46,005 nt of DNA from Nonomuraea jiangxiensis (GCF_900099965.1 NZ_FNDJ01000052.1:1-46005); one strand, 5' to 3'. Counted from the first letter of the stretch, positions 16,085-24,371 are shown. Notes: generated from the letters alone by a model not told the origin. A program made the numbers and translations.

Positions 16085-16493
16085 CCATCCGCGTGCTCCT
16101 GGTGGACGACCAGCCCTGGTTGCGGCTGGGGTTCCGGGCGGTGCTGGAGCAGGAGCCGGACACGCGCTGCCGGCGGACCTGCTGAGCGGCATCCGCGTGG
16201 TCGCCTCCGGTGACGCCGCCGTCGCGCCGGGCGTGACGCGGCGGCTGATCTCGGAGTTCGCCCCCCACCTGCCGGCCTCGGACACCCCGGCGCCGCTCGA
16301 CGAGCTGACCACGCGGGAACGCGACGTGCTGATGGAGCTCCCCCGCGCCCGCTCGAACGCCGAGATCGCCGCCCGGCTGCACATCTCCGAGGCGACGGTG
16401 ACGGTTCATGTCGGCCGCGTGCTCGGCAAGCTCGGCCTGCGGGATCGCGGGGAGGCGGCTCAGCCCTGGCCGTCGGCGAGCCAGTCGGGATAG
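16081..16493 (+). pseudogene. NarL/LuxR-type response regulator with internal frame-breaking deletion
   Basis: From ATG at 16081 the frame encodes MTIRVLLVDDQPWLRLGFRAVLEQEPDT, the start of a receiver domain with its acidic pair, and then hits a stop within a few codons. About 16165 onward another frame continues with LPADLLSGIRVVASGDAAVAPGVTRRLI and an intact LuxR helix-turn-helix (LTTRERDVLMELPRARSNAEIAARLHISEATVTVHVGRVLGKLGL). Roughly 70 residues, including the phosphoacceptor Asp and the Lys, are missing. The 3' end overlaps the end of the convergent CutA-like gene. Confidence 0.85.
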
Positions 16494-16756
16494 TCGTTGA
16501 GGTCGTGGGTGACCGGCAGGCTGACGATCAGGCCGCCGTCTCGCTCCTTGATGTGGCGTTCGAGGTCAGGGACCCGGCGCGCAGGGGTGATGAACGTGAG
16601 CTCCCAGGTGGTGATGTCGCCTGAGGAGCCGCCGGCCCGTGGCACCTCGGAGATGTCGATCGAGGTCGCGAGGTCCGCGCCGAGGATGCCGTGAATGAGC
16701 TCGGCCGCCCTCTCATGACCCTCGATCGTCGTGTGAACCTCAATGAATTCCGACAT
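16460..16756 (-). CDS. CutA-like divalent-ion tolerance protein
   Basis: 98 residues from ATG at 16756 (MSEFIEVHTTIE), preceded by AAGGAA. Length, ferredoxin-like layout and the C-terminal pattern IVSLPVTHDLNDYPDWL match CutA1 proteins, which form stable trimers; the family's link to copper tolerance is old and its role is still unclear. The central region is divergent: the usual Cys in the first third is replaced (SIDISEVPRAGGSSGD), so it is a distant member. The open frame continues upstream of the ATG but without family resemblance. Confidence 0.72.
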   Translation of the reverse strand: MSEFIEVHTTIEGHERAAELIHGILGADLATSIDISEVPRAGGSSGDITTWELTFITPARRVPDLERHIKERDGGLIVSLPVTHDLNDYPDWLADGQG

Positions 16757-17031
16757 GAGGGATTCCTTCTGGCGGGGTGGGTTCACCCTACCCATCGGAT
16801 CGCCCGGAGGACGGACGGCCCACCGGGGAATCGCGGCGGGCCACGCCTCCGGCAGGCGAGGTGAGCGGGGATCCAGCCAGGCCGAAATCATGACATATGT
16901 CCCTATGTGGCTTCGGTGAGCGGACCGTACCGTACGGGTGTTCAAGCGGTCGCGAGAACGTCCCTGGGAGCCGGGCACAGAGGCGCCCGAGCAGGGGATC
17001 GACCATGTTCTGAGCTTCGAGGGAGCCGTGG

Positions 17032-17880
17032 ATGGCAGGCAGGGCAGTGGTTCTGGGCAGCGGCGGGGTCATCGGGATCGCCTGGGAGACGGGCGTGCTG
17101 GCCGCGCTCGCGGCGGACGGTCTCGACCTGCGCGAGGCCGACCTGATCGTCGGCACGTCGGCGGGCGCGGTGGTCGGCGCCCAGCTCGCCACGGGGCTCC
17201 ACCCCGAGGACCTGTACGCCCGCCAGCTCCGCCCGCCGGTCGGCGAGCAGGCGCCGAAGGCGTCGCCGTTCGCGCCGTTCCGGATCGCGTGGCAGTTGAC
17301 CAGGTCGAAGACGATCGAGGAGTACGGCGCCCGGATGGGCAGGATCGCCCTGGCCGCCAGGACCCCCTCGGAGCAGGAACGACGGGCGGAGGTGGCGCGG
17401 TGGCTCGGCGACGAGGTGCGGGAATGGCCGGACAGGCGGCTGGTCATCACGGCCGTCGACGCGGAGACCGGCAAGGCCGCCGACTTCGACGCGGCCGGCG
17501 GGGTGGACCTGGTGGACGCCGTGTGCGCCAGTACGGCCGGCCCCGGCACCCGTCCGCCGGCCACGATCGGAGGGCGCCGCTACATCGACGGCGGGACACG
17601 TTCACCGGCCAACGTTGACCTGGCCGCCGGATACGAGCGCATCGTGGTCATCGCGCCGTTCACGCGGGGCGGCGGGGTCATACCGGGGGTGGAGCGGCAG
17701 ATCGCCGAGCTGGGAGACCAGGCCAAGGTGGCGCTCATCACGCCCGACGCGGCGAGCTGGCGCGAGGCCAGGGGCCGCTCGCTGTCCGGCCTCCTCGACC
17801 CGGCCCGCCGCGCCCCCGCCGCCAGGAACGGCCGCTCGGTACGGGCGGCGGAACGAGTCGCCGCCGTCTGGAACGCCTGA
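17032..17880 (+). CDS. Patatin-like phospholipase/acyl hydrolase
   Basis: 282 residues from ATG at 17032 with GGGAG upstream. VLGSGGVIGIAWETGVLAAL carries the Gly-rich oxyanion loop, GTSAG (near residues 43-47) the nucleophile serine elbow, and DGG (near residue 187) the catalytic Asp of the Ser-Asp dyad. No signal peptide is present. Members cleave acyl chains from membrane lipids; the natural substrate is unknown. It is transcribed divergently from the CutA-like gene over a 275-bp gap in which no other gene was seen. Confidence 0.9.
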   Translation: MAGRAVVLGSGGVIGIAWETGVLAALAADGLDLREADLIVGTSAGAVVGAQLATGLHPEDLYARQLRPPVGEQAPKASPFAPFRIAWQLTRSKTIEEYGARMGRIALAARTPSEQERRAEVARWLGDEVREWPDRRLVITAVDAETGKAADFDAAGGVDLVDAVCASTAGPGTRPPATIGGRRYIDGGTRSPANVDLAAGYERIVVIAPFTRGGGVIPGVERQIAELGDQAKVALITPDAASWREARGRSLSGLLDPARRAPAARNGRSVRAAERVAAVWNA

Positions 17881-17887
17881 CGGCCCA

Positions 17888-17953
17888 ACGGGCGGCACAG
17901 GGGCCCGTTGAGGAGCGGATACGGGCGGCTCAGGGGGCCGTTGAAGAGCGGAC
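17888..17953. repeat. 33-bp direct repeat, two copies
   Basis: Two adjacent 33-bp units, 17888-17920 and 17921-17953, begin ACGGGCGGC and end GAGCGGA(T/C), and differ at only a few positions. A degenerate third piece follows. They fill the space between the convergent patatin and LacI-type genes. Confidence 0.7.
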
Positions 17954-17974
17954 GCCGTTGAGGGGGCGGGTGGC

Positions 17975-19024
17975 TCAGGGGGGTGGTGGGGCGGTGGAGG
18001 AGCGGATGATGAGCTCGTGCGGGAAGATCAGCCGCTCCGGCGGGGCGGCCTCCCCCGACAGCAGCAGCCGCCCGGCCGCCGCCCCGATCTCCTGCTTGGC
18101 CTGCCTGATCGTGGTGAGCCCTGCCTCCTCGGCCGCGCTGTCGGAGAACCCCACCACCGACAGCTCCCCGGGCACCTCCAGCCCCAGGTCGGCCGCGGCG
18201 TCCAGCACCCCCAGCGCCAGCACGTCGGTGTTGGTCAGGATCGCGGTGGGCCGCGGATCGAGCCCGAGCAGGGCGTGCCCCGCCCGGCGCCCGGACTCGC
18301 GGGTGTTGCGCGCCAGCTCGTAGAGCGGCACCCCGGCCCAGTCCACCCCGGCCTCCTCGCAGGCCCGCTGGTAGCCCGTCCGCCGCCGCCGCATGGCCTC
18401 GAACACTGCGCCCTCCTGGCGCCCGAGGTCCGCCCAGCCGGAGTGGCCGTCGTCGTTGAGCGCGACCATGGCCACCCCCAGCCGCCGGTGCCCGAGCTCC
18501 AGCACGTGCCGGGCAGCCGCCGCCGCGGCGGCGGGCTCGTCGATCCCCAGGAACGGCCGGCCGGGCACGTAGGGCTCGTCCACCACCACCACGGGCAACT
18601 TCCTGGCCAGTACCTCCGCCAGCGCCGGATGCCCGTCCGGCAGCGAGACCACGCAGAAGGCGTCCACCACCGCGTCCTTGACCGTGTCGCTGCGCCGGTC
18701 GCCGTGCGGCAGCGGCAGGATCAGCAGCCCCACCCCCGCGTCCTCGGCGGCCGTGGCCAGCCCCTGGAAGAACCCGATCGCGTACGGGTCGGCGAACGCG
18801 TAGGCCAGAGTCTCGCCGAACAGCAGCCCGAGCGCCCCCGCCCGCCCCAGCCGCAGGGAGCGCGCGGTCGGGTTGGGGCCCGCGTAGCCGAGCTCGTCGG
18901 CCACCTCCAGGATGCGCCGCCGCAACCCGTCGCTGAGCTGGTCGGGCCGGGAGAAGGCGTAGGACACCGTGGCCCGGGAGACGCCGAGCCGGTCGGCGAT
19001 CGTCTGGAGAGTGACCCTGGGCAT
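17975..19024 (-). CDS. LacI-family transcriptional regulator
   Basis: 349 residues. VTLQTIADRLGVSRATVSYAFSRPDQLSDGLRRRILEVADELGY is the LacI helix-turn-helix with hinge helix, followed by a periplasmic-binding-protein-like sensor (residues 62-340) with GLLFGETLAYAFADP, FLGIDEPAAAAAAARHVLELGHRRLG and PTAILTNTDVLALGVLDAAADLGLEVPGELSVVGFSD. The effector is probably a sugar. A TACCGT (19036-19031) six bases before the ATG would give a leaderless mRNA. Two palindromes just upstream (19059-19089) are the likely operators. No sugar transport or hydrolase gene is adjacent in the window. Confidence 0.92.
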   Translation of the reverse strand: MPRVTLQTIADRLGVSRATVSYAFSRPDQLSDGLRRRILEVADELGYAGPNPTARSLRLGRAGALGLLFGETLAYAFADPYAIGFFQGLATAAEDAGVGLLILPLPHGDRRSDTVKDAVVDAFCVVSLPDGHPALAEVLARKLPVVVVDEPYVPGRPFLGIDEPAAAAAAARHVLELGHRRLGVAMVALNDDGHSGWADLGRQEGAVFEAMRRRRTGYQRACEEAGVDWAGVPLYELARNTRESGRRAGHALLGLDPRPTAILTNTDVLALGVLDAAADLGLEVPGELSVVGFSDSAAEEAGLTTIRQAKQEIGAAAGRLLLSGEAAPPERLIFPHELIIRSSTAPPPP

Positions 19025-19058
19025 CGTCCAACGGTATCGAAAGAGGTTGCCGACCCCT

Positions 19059-19089
19059 CCTTAATCAATTAAGGTCTTAATGGATTAAG
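19059..19089. promoter_or_regulatory. Twin palindromic operators CTTAAT-NN-ATTAAG
   Basis: CCTTAAT-CA-ATTAAGG at 19059-19074 and CTTAAT-GG-ATTAAG at 19076-19089 share the same half-site, with centres 16 bp apart. They lie between the LacI-type gene and a short rightward ORF, whose ribosome-binding site (AAGGAGGAG) touches the second palindrome. The AT content stands out against its surroundings. The LacI-family neighbour is the obvious candidate ligand. Confidence 0.8.
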
Positions 19090-19097
19090 GAGGAGTC

Positions 19098-19277
19098 ATG
19101 GAGGCCATGCAAGTGCTCGCACACCAGACCGCCATGGGTCATAGCGCCTCGCTGGGCGAGGCCCTGCCCGGCGCGCCGCGCCGCCCGCACCGGGAGAGGC
19201 GCACGGTCCGGGTGCGGCTCGCGTACTCGCTCAGATGGACCGCCGACCGCCTGGACCCCGCCTGCCGCCCGGCCTGA
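19098..19277 (+). CDS. Small protein ORF behind the LacI-type operators
   Basis: 59 codons from ATG at 19098 to TGA at 19275-19277, with an excellent ribosome-binding site (AAGGAGGAG, 5-6 nt spacing). The peptide is Arg-rich, with a basic central stretch (PRRPHRERRTVRVRL) and LRWTADRLDPACRP at the end; it has no membrane segment. I recognise no family. It is either a small regulated protein or the first part of a lost target gene of the LacI-type regulator. It ends five bases from the stop of the convergent NRPS-like gene. Confidence 0.5.
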   Translation: MEAMQVLAHQTAMGHSASLGEALPGAPRRPHRERRTVRVRLAYSLRWTADRLDPACRPA

Positions 19278-19281
19278 GGGG

Positions 19282-21999
19282 TCAGCGCCCGTCCAGTGCC
19301 CGGTCCAGTTCGCTGCGCAGGATGTGCTGGAACGTCGCGACGTGGTCGGCGTTCATGAGGGTGTAGTGCGCGCCCGGCACCTCCACGTACCGGTTCTCGC
19401 CACGGGTGAACTTGTCCCAGGCGCGCAGCTCGTGGTCCAGCCACTCCTGCTTGGTGCCGCGCAGCGGGTCGGCGTAGAAGACGGTGACAGAGGCGACCGT
19501 GCCGCTCGGCTCGTACGTGCGGCCCGCGCGGACCAGCGACTGGGCCAGCTCCACCCAGGAGGCGAAGCCGTCCCGGTCGAGGTCGAGCTCGGCCAGGCGG
19601 CGGGGTGAGGCGAGCGCCATGATCTGGTCGATCTGCCGCCGCCTGGGCTGACCGCGCAGGGGCCCCGCCAGCCGCTCGGCCTGGTCCGGGGCGATGAGGT
19701 CGAGGAAGAGCGCCAGGTGCAGCGCGCCTTCGGTGTAGTCCAGCTCCCGCATCCGGGCCTTGATGTGCGGCGGCAGGTTGACGATCCCGACGAAGTCGAC
19801 CTGTTCGCCCTGCCCCTCCAGGGCCTTGGCGGTCTCGAAGGCCACCGCGCTGCCGTAGGAGTAGCCCGCGATCGCGTACGGCCCGCGCTCCTGGCGGCGG
19901 CGGATCGCCTCCACGTAGCAGGAGACCATCTCCTCGAAGCCGCTGAAATGCGTTTCGCCGGGGCCGAAGCCGCGGGCGCGCAGGGCGTAGAAGGGACGCT
20001 CGCCGGTGAAGTAGTGGGCCAGGTTGACGAAGACGAGCACCTCGCCCACGCCGGGATGGACGCAGAACAGCGGCGTACGGTCACCGGTCTGCTGGAGCGG
20101 CACGATCGGGTCGTAACCGCGACTCCGCCCGGCATCGCCGAGGAGGGCGGCCAGGTCGCGGACGGCCGGGGCGCGCAGGATCGACACCGCCGGCAGATCG
20201 GTGCCGGGGAAGTCGCGCTCCAGGCGCTGCTTGAGCCGCAGCACGTCCAGGGAGGTGCCGCCCAGCTCCAGCAGGGTCGTCGTGGCGCCGACCGAGCCGG
20301 GGTCGAGACCGAACAGGTCGGCGTAGACGGCGGCGACCTTGCGCTCGGCCGGGCCGTCCGGTGGCACGTGGCCGCCGAGCCGCCGCGCGGTCAGTTCGTC
20401 CAGCCATCGCTGCCGGGCGGCGAAGCGACCCTCCTCCAGCCGGTGCCGCAGGAGCGTGCGCTGGATCTTCCCCAGGCTGGTCCTGGGCATCTCCGGACGC
20501 GGCAGCGGGAGGACCAGTCCGGGGCGGAAGCCCCACACCAGCGTGACAGTGCTGCGGACGGCCGCGACCGCCTGGTGGATCCGCGCCTCGTCGGACATGG
20601 GCACCGCCGGCGTGAACAGCACGGCCAGTTGCTCGGTGTCGCCGCCCGGCGGCCGGGTCGGGAAGGCGGCGACGTAGGAGGACTCGACCTCGGGCAGCTC
20701 GCCCAGCGCCGTCTCCACCTCGTGGCTGAAGTAGTTGACGCCGTTGACGATGATGCTGTCCTTGCTGCGGCCGGTCAGCCGCAGGCGCCCGCCGTCCAGC
20801 AGGCCCCGGTCACCGGTACGGAACCAGCCGTCGGCGGTGAAGGCCGCCGCGCTCGATCTCGGGTCGTTGTGGTAGCCCGGGAAGACCATCGGGCCGCGTA
20901 CCTGCAGCTCACCCTCGATGCCGTCCTGGACCGGGTGCCCGCCTTCGTCGGTGATCCGCAGGTCGAGGCCGCGGATCGGCGGCCCGAGCGAGGCGAACTC
21001 CTGCCCGGCGTCCACGGCCGGGAAGTCCAGGTTCATGGTGCTTCCCGCGCACATCTCCGTCATCCCGAACGCGGGCACGATCGCTCGGGGGCTCAGCCCG
21101 TACGGGGCCAGGAGGTCCAGGAAGCGGCGCGCGGTGGCGCAGACGACCGCCTCGCCGCCGGAGATGATGTGCCGCAGCGCCGACAGGTCGAGGTCGTCGT
21201 CCTGGTCCCCGTCAGGGAAGGCACGGAGGATCTCGCCGAGGAGGAAGTTGGGGGCGAAGGTCAAGGTGACGCGGTGGTCCGCGGCCAGGCGCAGCAGGCG
21301 TACCGGGTCGCCGAGCACGACCTGCGGCTGCACCTGCACCTGGGACCCGCCGGCCGACATCGGCAGCAGGTGCCCCTCGATGGCCGCGACGTGGTCGAAC
21401 GCGATCAGGTTCAGCATCACGTCGGCGTCGCCGACCTCCAGCCGTTCGGCCTTGGCGGCCATCGACGCCAGCAGGTTGGCGTGCGTCAGCGGGACGGCCT
21501 TGGACGCGCCTGACGACCCCGACGTGAGCATCAGCAGCGCCGGGCCGTCGGGGTCGCAGGACGCGGGGGAGGGCGCCGGCCCTCCTGGCAGGTCGTCGAG
21601 GAGCACCACCCGGCCGGGCAGCGGCGGGAGGTCGCGCCGGACGGCGTCATTCGTCACGATCAGCGGGTCGGCCAGCAGTCTGGTGACGTGCTCCAGATGG
21701 GCGGACCAGCGGGCGGAGTCGCCGCGGAGCGGCGCCATCGGGCACGGTACGAGGCCGCCGAGCACGCATGCCCAGAAGGCCGGGATCACCTCGTCAGGCC
21801 GCTCCAGCAGCAGCACCACCGCCGAGCCGGGCTCGGCGCCGTGCCGTCGCAGCCCGCCGAGCAGTTCGAAGGCCGCCTCCTTGAGCGCGGCGTACGACTG
21901 CTCGGTCTCGGTGCCGTCGTCGCAGACGTACCGGACGCCGCGACCGGGGCACTGGGCGGCTCGTACCAGCAGGCCGGCGATCCCGTTCGGGCTGGTCAC
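19282..21999 (-). CDS. NRPS-like enzyme A-T-TE (aryl-pyruvate dimerising quinone/furanone synthetase type)
   Basis: 905 residues without condensation domain. Adenylation domain 10-530: A3 loop TSGSSGASK (159-167), FGMTE (311-315), TGDRG (395-399), and K511 in SLGKIQRT. Carrier domain about 550-620 with Ser583 in LGGTSLDVLRLKQ. Thioesterase about 640-900: GYSYGS with Ser714, and GAHYT with His878. The A-T-TE order, AFGMTEMCAGS, and VHPGVGEVLVFVNLAHYFTGERPFYALRARGFG followed by IAGYSYGSAVAFETAK closely match atromentin, polyporic acid and ralfuranone synthetases, which join two aryl-pyruvates. Substrate choice between phenyl- and hydroxyphenylpyruvate cannot be read with confidence. GTG start overlaps the sulfotransferase stop (GTGA). 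Confidence 0.85.
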   Translation of the reverse strand: MTSPNGIAGLLVRAAQCPGRGVRYVCDDGTETEQSYAALKEAAFELLGGLRRHGAEPGSAVVLLLERPDEVIPAFWACVLGGLVPCPMAPLRGDSARWSAHLEHVTRLLADPLIVTNDAVRRDLPPLPGRVVLLDDLPGGPAPSPASCDPDGPALLMLTSGSSGASKAVPLTHANLLASMAAKAERLEVGDADVMLNLIAFDHVAAIEGHLLPMSAGGSQVQVQPQVVLGDPVRLLRLAADHRVTLTFAPNFLLGEILRAFPDGDQDDDLDLSALRHIISGGEAVVCATARRFLDLLAPYGLSPRAIVPAFGMTEMCAGSTMNLDFPAVDAGQEFASLGPPIRGLDLRITDEGGHPVQDGIEGELQVRGPMVFPGYHNDPRSSAAAFTADGWFRTGDRGLLDGGRLRLTGRSKDSIIVNGVNYFSHEVETALGELPEVESSYVAAFPTRPPGGDTEQLAVLFTPAVPMSDEARIHQAVAAVRSTVTLVWGFRPGLVLPLPRPEMPRTSLGKIQRTLLRHRLEEGRFAARQRWLDELTARRLGGHVPPDGPAERKVAAVYADLFGLDPGSVGATTTLLELGGTSLDVLRLKQRLERDFPGTDLPAVSILRAPAVRDLAALLGDAGRSRGYDPIVPLQQTGDRTPLFCVHPGVGEVLVFVNLAHYFTGERPFYALRARGFGPGETHFSGFEEMVSCYVEAIRRRQERGPYAIAGYSYGSAVAFETAKALEGQGEQVDFVGIVNLPPHIKARMRELDYTEGALHLALFLDLIAPDQAERLAGPLRGQPRRRQIDQIMALASPRRLAELDLDRDGFASWVELAQSLVRAGRTYEPSGTVASVTVFYADPLRGTKQEWLDHELRAWDKFTRGENRYVEVPGAHYTLMNADHVATFQHILRSELDRALDGR

Positions 22000-22676
22000 C
22001 GTTCACTCCCTCCGAAGGGCCGGCCGGCGCTCAGCCCGTCGAGCCTGCGCATGGTCGTCTCGCGGTCGTTGAGCAGGGGGAACGGCTCGCCGGGCGGCGG
22101 CGCGACGCCGAGGAAGCCGCACAGGGGCTCCCATCCCCGGCGCACGTCGAATACCAGGAGCCGATCGGCGGGCAGGGAGCGCCGGACGGTGGCCGCATGG
22201 CGTTCGAAGGCGGCGATCGCCTGCTCCCTGCCGGGCGTCCAGTCGGGAAACGGCCTGGTCTCGCCAAAGGTCTCGCGGGCCATGCGCCGCAGGAGCGGGT
22301 GCAGCCCGAGGAGCGGGTCGCGGGAGAGGCCGCCGGCGGCGATCGAGGCCGCCCGCCGGCTGACCATGGCGCGGAAGCTGGCGTACCAGCGGCCGGGGTC
22401 GCGGACCGTGAGTACGACCTTGGCCCGCGGGAACGCCTCGGCCAGCGGGCGCCAGAAGAAGCTGGCGGGCCAGTCCACGGCCGATCGGTAACCCGCGAAG
22501 ACCCGCTCCCATCCCGCGGGACCGTCGGGCACGGCCGGCAGCCACCGCTCGACCAGCTCCGCGTGATCGAAAAGCTCGTACATGTGGTGGCAGGGACCGA
22601 AACCGAGGCGTTCCAGCGCCGCTTTGAGTGACAGGGTGCCCGTCCGCGGCAATCCCGCCCCGATCACCTCAAGCAT
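21996..22676 (-). CDS. Sulfotransferase family protein
   Basis: 226 residues. The N-terminus EVIGAGLPRTGTLSLKAALERLGFG holds the 5'-phosphosulfate loop of PAPS-dependent sulfotransferases; VVLTVRDPGRWYASF supplies the 3'-phosphate-binding Arg/Ser region. The family (Sulfotransfer_4-like) is soluble and short. It transfers a sulfo group to hydroxyls. Because it is translationally coupled (4-bp overlap) to the A-T-TE synthetase, it probably decorates that enzyme's aromatic product. It is the first gene of the pair; the 216-bp upstream region shows no strong promoter boxes on this strand. Confidence 0.87.
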   Translation of the reverse strand: MLEVIGAGLPRTGTLSLKAALERLGFGPCHHMYELFDHAELVERWLPAVPDGPAGWERVFAGYRSAVDWPASFFWRPLAEAFPRAKVVLTVRDPGRWYASFRAMVSRRAASIAAGGLSRDPLLGLHPLLRRMARETFGETRPFPDWTPGREQAIAAFERHAATVRRSLPADRLLVFDVRRGWEPLCGFLGVAPPPGEPFPLLNDRETTMRRLDGLSAGRPFGGSER

Positions 22677-22846
22677 GGCTGCCTGCTTCCCGTCCGGCTC
22701 GGCTCCTTCCGATCAGGTACCGCTACCGGAGGGGGGCATGCGGCGAGTCGCCCGGTAAAGGTGCTGTTTTGCCGAAATATGTGCAGCCGCAGGGACATGA
22801 GTCAGCGTGGCTTTTGGCGGGTGCCCGCTCAGCACGGCTTCCCCTT

Positions 22847-22868
22847 TAGACTGTGACGGGCATGTCAC
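22847..22868 (+). promoter_or_regulatory. -10 box with adjacent palindrome upstream of a secreted protein gene
   Basis: TAGACT (22847-22852) fits a -10 element, and GTGAC-GGGCAT-GTCAC (22853-22868) is a perfect 5-bp-arm palindrome directly after it, where a repressor would block the transcription start. No -35 box is clear. Confidence 0.4.
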
Positions 22869-22892
22869 CCTCAGTAGTGCTCGGAGCATCCC

Positions 22893-23420
22893 ATGCACAT
22901 GGCCTGGATCATCGTCGTCGCGGCCGCGGCGGCCCCGCAGACCCCGGCCCCGCACGCCCCGGCCGCGCTGGCCTGCCACGCCGCCACCCCGGCGGGCGAC
23001 CCCCTGACCTTCAGCCCCAGCGTGGGCCTGACGCCGAGGCGCGTGACGGCCCGCGGCCATCTCGAGCTCACCGGCTGCGTGTCACCCGACGGCACGGCCA
23101 CCGCCCTGAGCTCGGGCTGGGTCGCCGTCAAGGCCACCGCGCTGGCCTCCTGCACCAGCACGCGCCAGGTCCGCGGCAGCGCCGTCATCACCTGGTTCGG
23201 CCTGGACGGCCGCCCGGTCGGCACCTCCAAGCTACGGGTCAGGGCCGACGGACTGGCCGTCCAGCGCCCGGCCGACAGCCTGCTCACCGGCTCCGTCACC
23301 GCGGGCCCCCTCGCCGGGGAGCGCGTCAGCGGCGGTGTCACCCCCGCCACGCCCCTGCTCGTCTGCGCCACCCAGGGCATGACCGGCCTGCCCGGCTCCG
23401 GCCGCGTGACCTTCGGTTAG
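22893..23420 (+). CDS. Secreted protein of unknown function
   Basis: 175 residues from ATG at 22893 (a second in-frame ATG lies two codons later), with GGAG upstream. A short hydrophobic N-terminus (MAWIIVVAAAAAPQTPAPHA) looks like a minimal signal peptide with cleavage after an Ala. The mature part has four or five cysteines (ALACHA, LTGCVS, ASCTS, LVCAT) that could form two disulfides, and a beta-rich, Thr/Gly/Val-rich make-up. No domain name can be given. It is divergent from the sulfotransferase/NRPS-like pair and convergent with the carboxypeptidase gene. Confidence 0.72.
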   Translation: MHMAWIIVVAAAAAPQTPAPHAPAALACHAATPAGDPLTFSPSVGLTPRRVTARGHLELTGCVSPDGTATALSSGWVAVKATALASCTSTRQVRGSAVITWFGLDGRPVGTSKLRVRADGLAVQRPADSLLTGSVTAGPLAGERVSGGVTPATPLLVCATQGMTGLPGSGRVTFG

Positions 23421-23439
23421 CCGCGTCCCGGACGGCCGG

Positions 23440-24303
23440 TCAGCGGCCCGCGAGCCGGTCGCCGGCGTAGTCGAGCAGCCGCTCGGCCGTGGCGAAGCGG
23501 CTCTCGGAGGTGCTGCCGTTCAGCAGGACGCCCACCACCTGCTCCCCGCTCCGCTCGCCCGCGAACATCAGGCAGTAGCCGGCCGCCTTGATGTAGCCGG
23601 TCTTCACGCCCAGCACCCCGCTCGCCCGTGACAGCAGCTCATTGGAGTTGCGCCAGGTGTGCGGCCGGTGCACCGCCGACTTGGCCACCGTGTGCACCTT
23701 GGTCCCCACGATGGTCCTGAACGTGCTGCTCTCCAGCATGTGCTGGGCCAGCTTGGCCTGATCGACGGCGGTCGAGTGGCCGGGGCTGGGGTCGGGCATG
23801 CCGTCCGTGTTGGTGTAGCGGGTGTCCTCCAGCCCGAGGGAGCGGGCCGCCTGGTTCATCTTGGCGACGAAGGCCGTCCTGCCGGGGCCGTACCGCCGGG
23901 CCAGGGCGTTGGCCGCGTCGGCTGCCGAGGGGAGCAGGAGAGCGTAGAGGAGGTCCCTGACCGTCAGGCGTTCGCCCGGCTTGAGTCCCGCCGTGGTGGC
24001 CCCGCCCCTGGAGCCGTACTTGACGTCGGCGGAGGTGATGGTGATGGTGTCGCTCAGCCGGGCCTCGCGCAGCACGACGTACGCCGTCATGACCTTGACC
24101 AGGCTGGCCACCGGGAAGCGGTCGGTCTCCCGCTTCCCGAAAAGGACCGTTCCCGATGAGTCGACCACGTACGCCGCCCTGGCCGCCACCTTCGGAGCAT
24201 GGGCGGCCGTCTCCTGCGCCACGGCCACGGCCGGCGAGGCGAACCCCACAACCAGTGCGAGCGTGGCAGAACCTATGAAACCCCCAGTACGCATGGCAAA
24301 CAT
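23440..24303 (-). CDS. D-alanyl-D-alanine carboxypeptidase (peptidase S11, PBP5/6-like)
   Basis: 287 residues with a signal peptide (1-30, ending VAVAQ). Catalytic SLVK at 67-70 (Ser nucleophile, Lys base) and KTG at 234-236 are intact. The middle motif, normally SxN (SGN), reads SAAD at 126-129, so the Asn is replaced by Ala. The enzyme trims the terminal D-Ala of peptidoglycan stem peptides outside the membrane. There is no C-terminal amphipathic anchor; the protein ends after the S11 domain. The start could be the first ATG or the one three codons later. Confidence 0.9.
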   Translation of the reverse strand: MFAMRTGGFIGSATLALVVGFASPAVAVAQETAAHAPKVAARAAYVVDSSGTVLFGKRETDRFPVASLVKVMTAYVVLREARLSDTITITSADVKYGSRGGATTAGLKPGERLTVRDLLYALLLPSAADAANALARRYGPGRTAFVAKMNQAARSLGLEDTRYTNTDGMPDPSPGHSTAVDQAKLAQHMLESSTFRTIVGTKVHTVAKSAVHRPHTWRNSNELLSRASGVLGVKTGYIKAAGYCLMFAGERSGEQVVGVLLNGSTSESRFATAERLLDYAGDRLAGR

Positions 24304-24371
24304 GGTGTCAGTTGATCAAGGGTTCGTTTGCCTACTCGGGCCATAAGGCACCATCAGATGGGGGTAAATGT

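Noticed and set aside
19717..21513. 598-codon plus-strand frame opposite the NRPS-like gene
   Set aside because: Lacks any domain, while the minus strand shows complete A, T and TE motifs.
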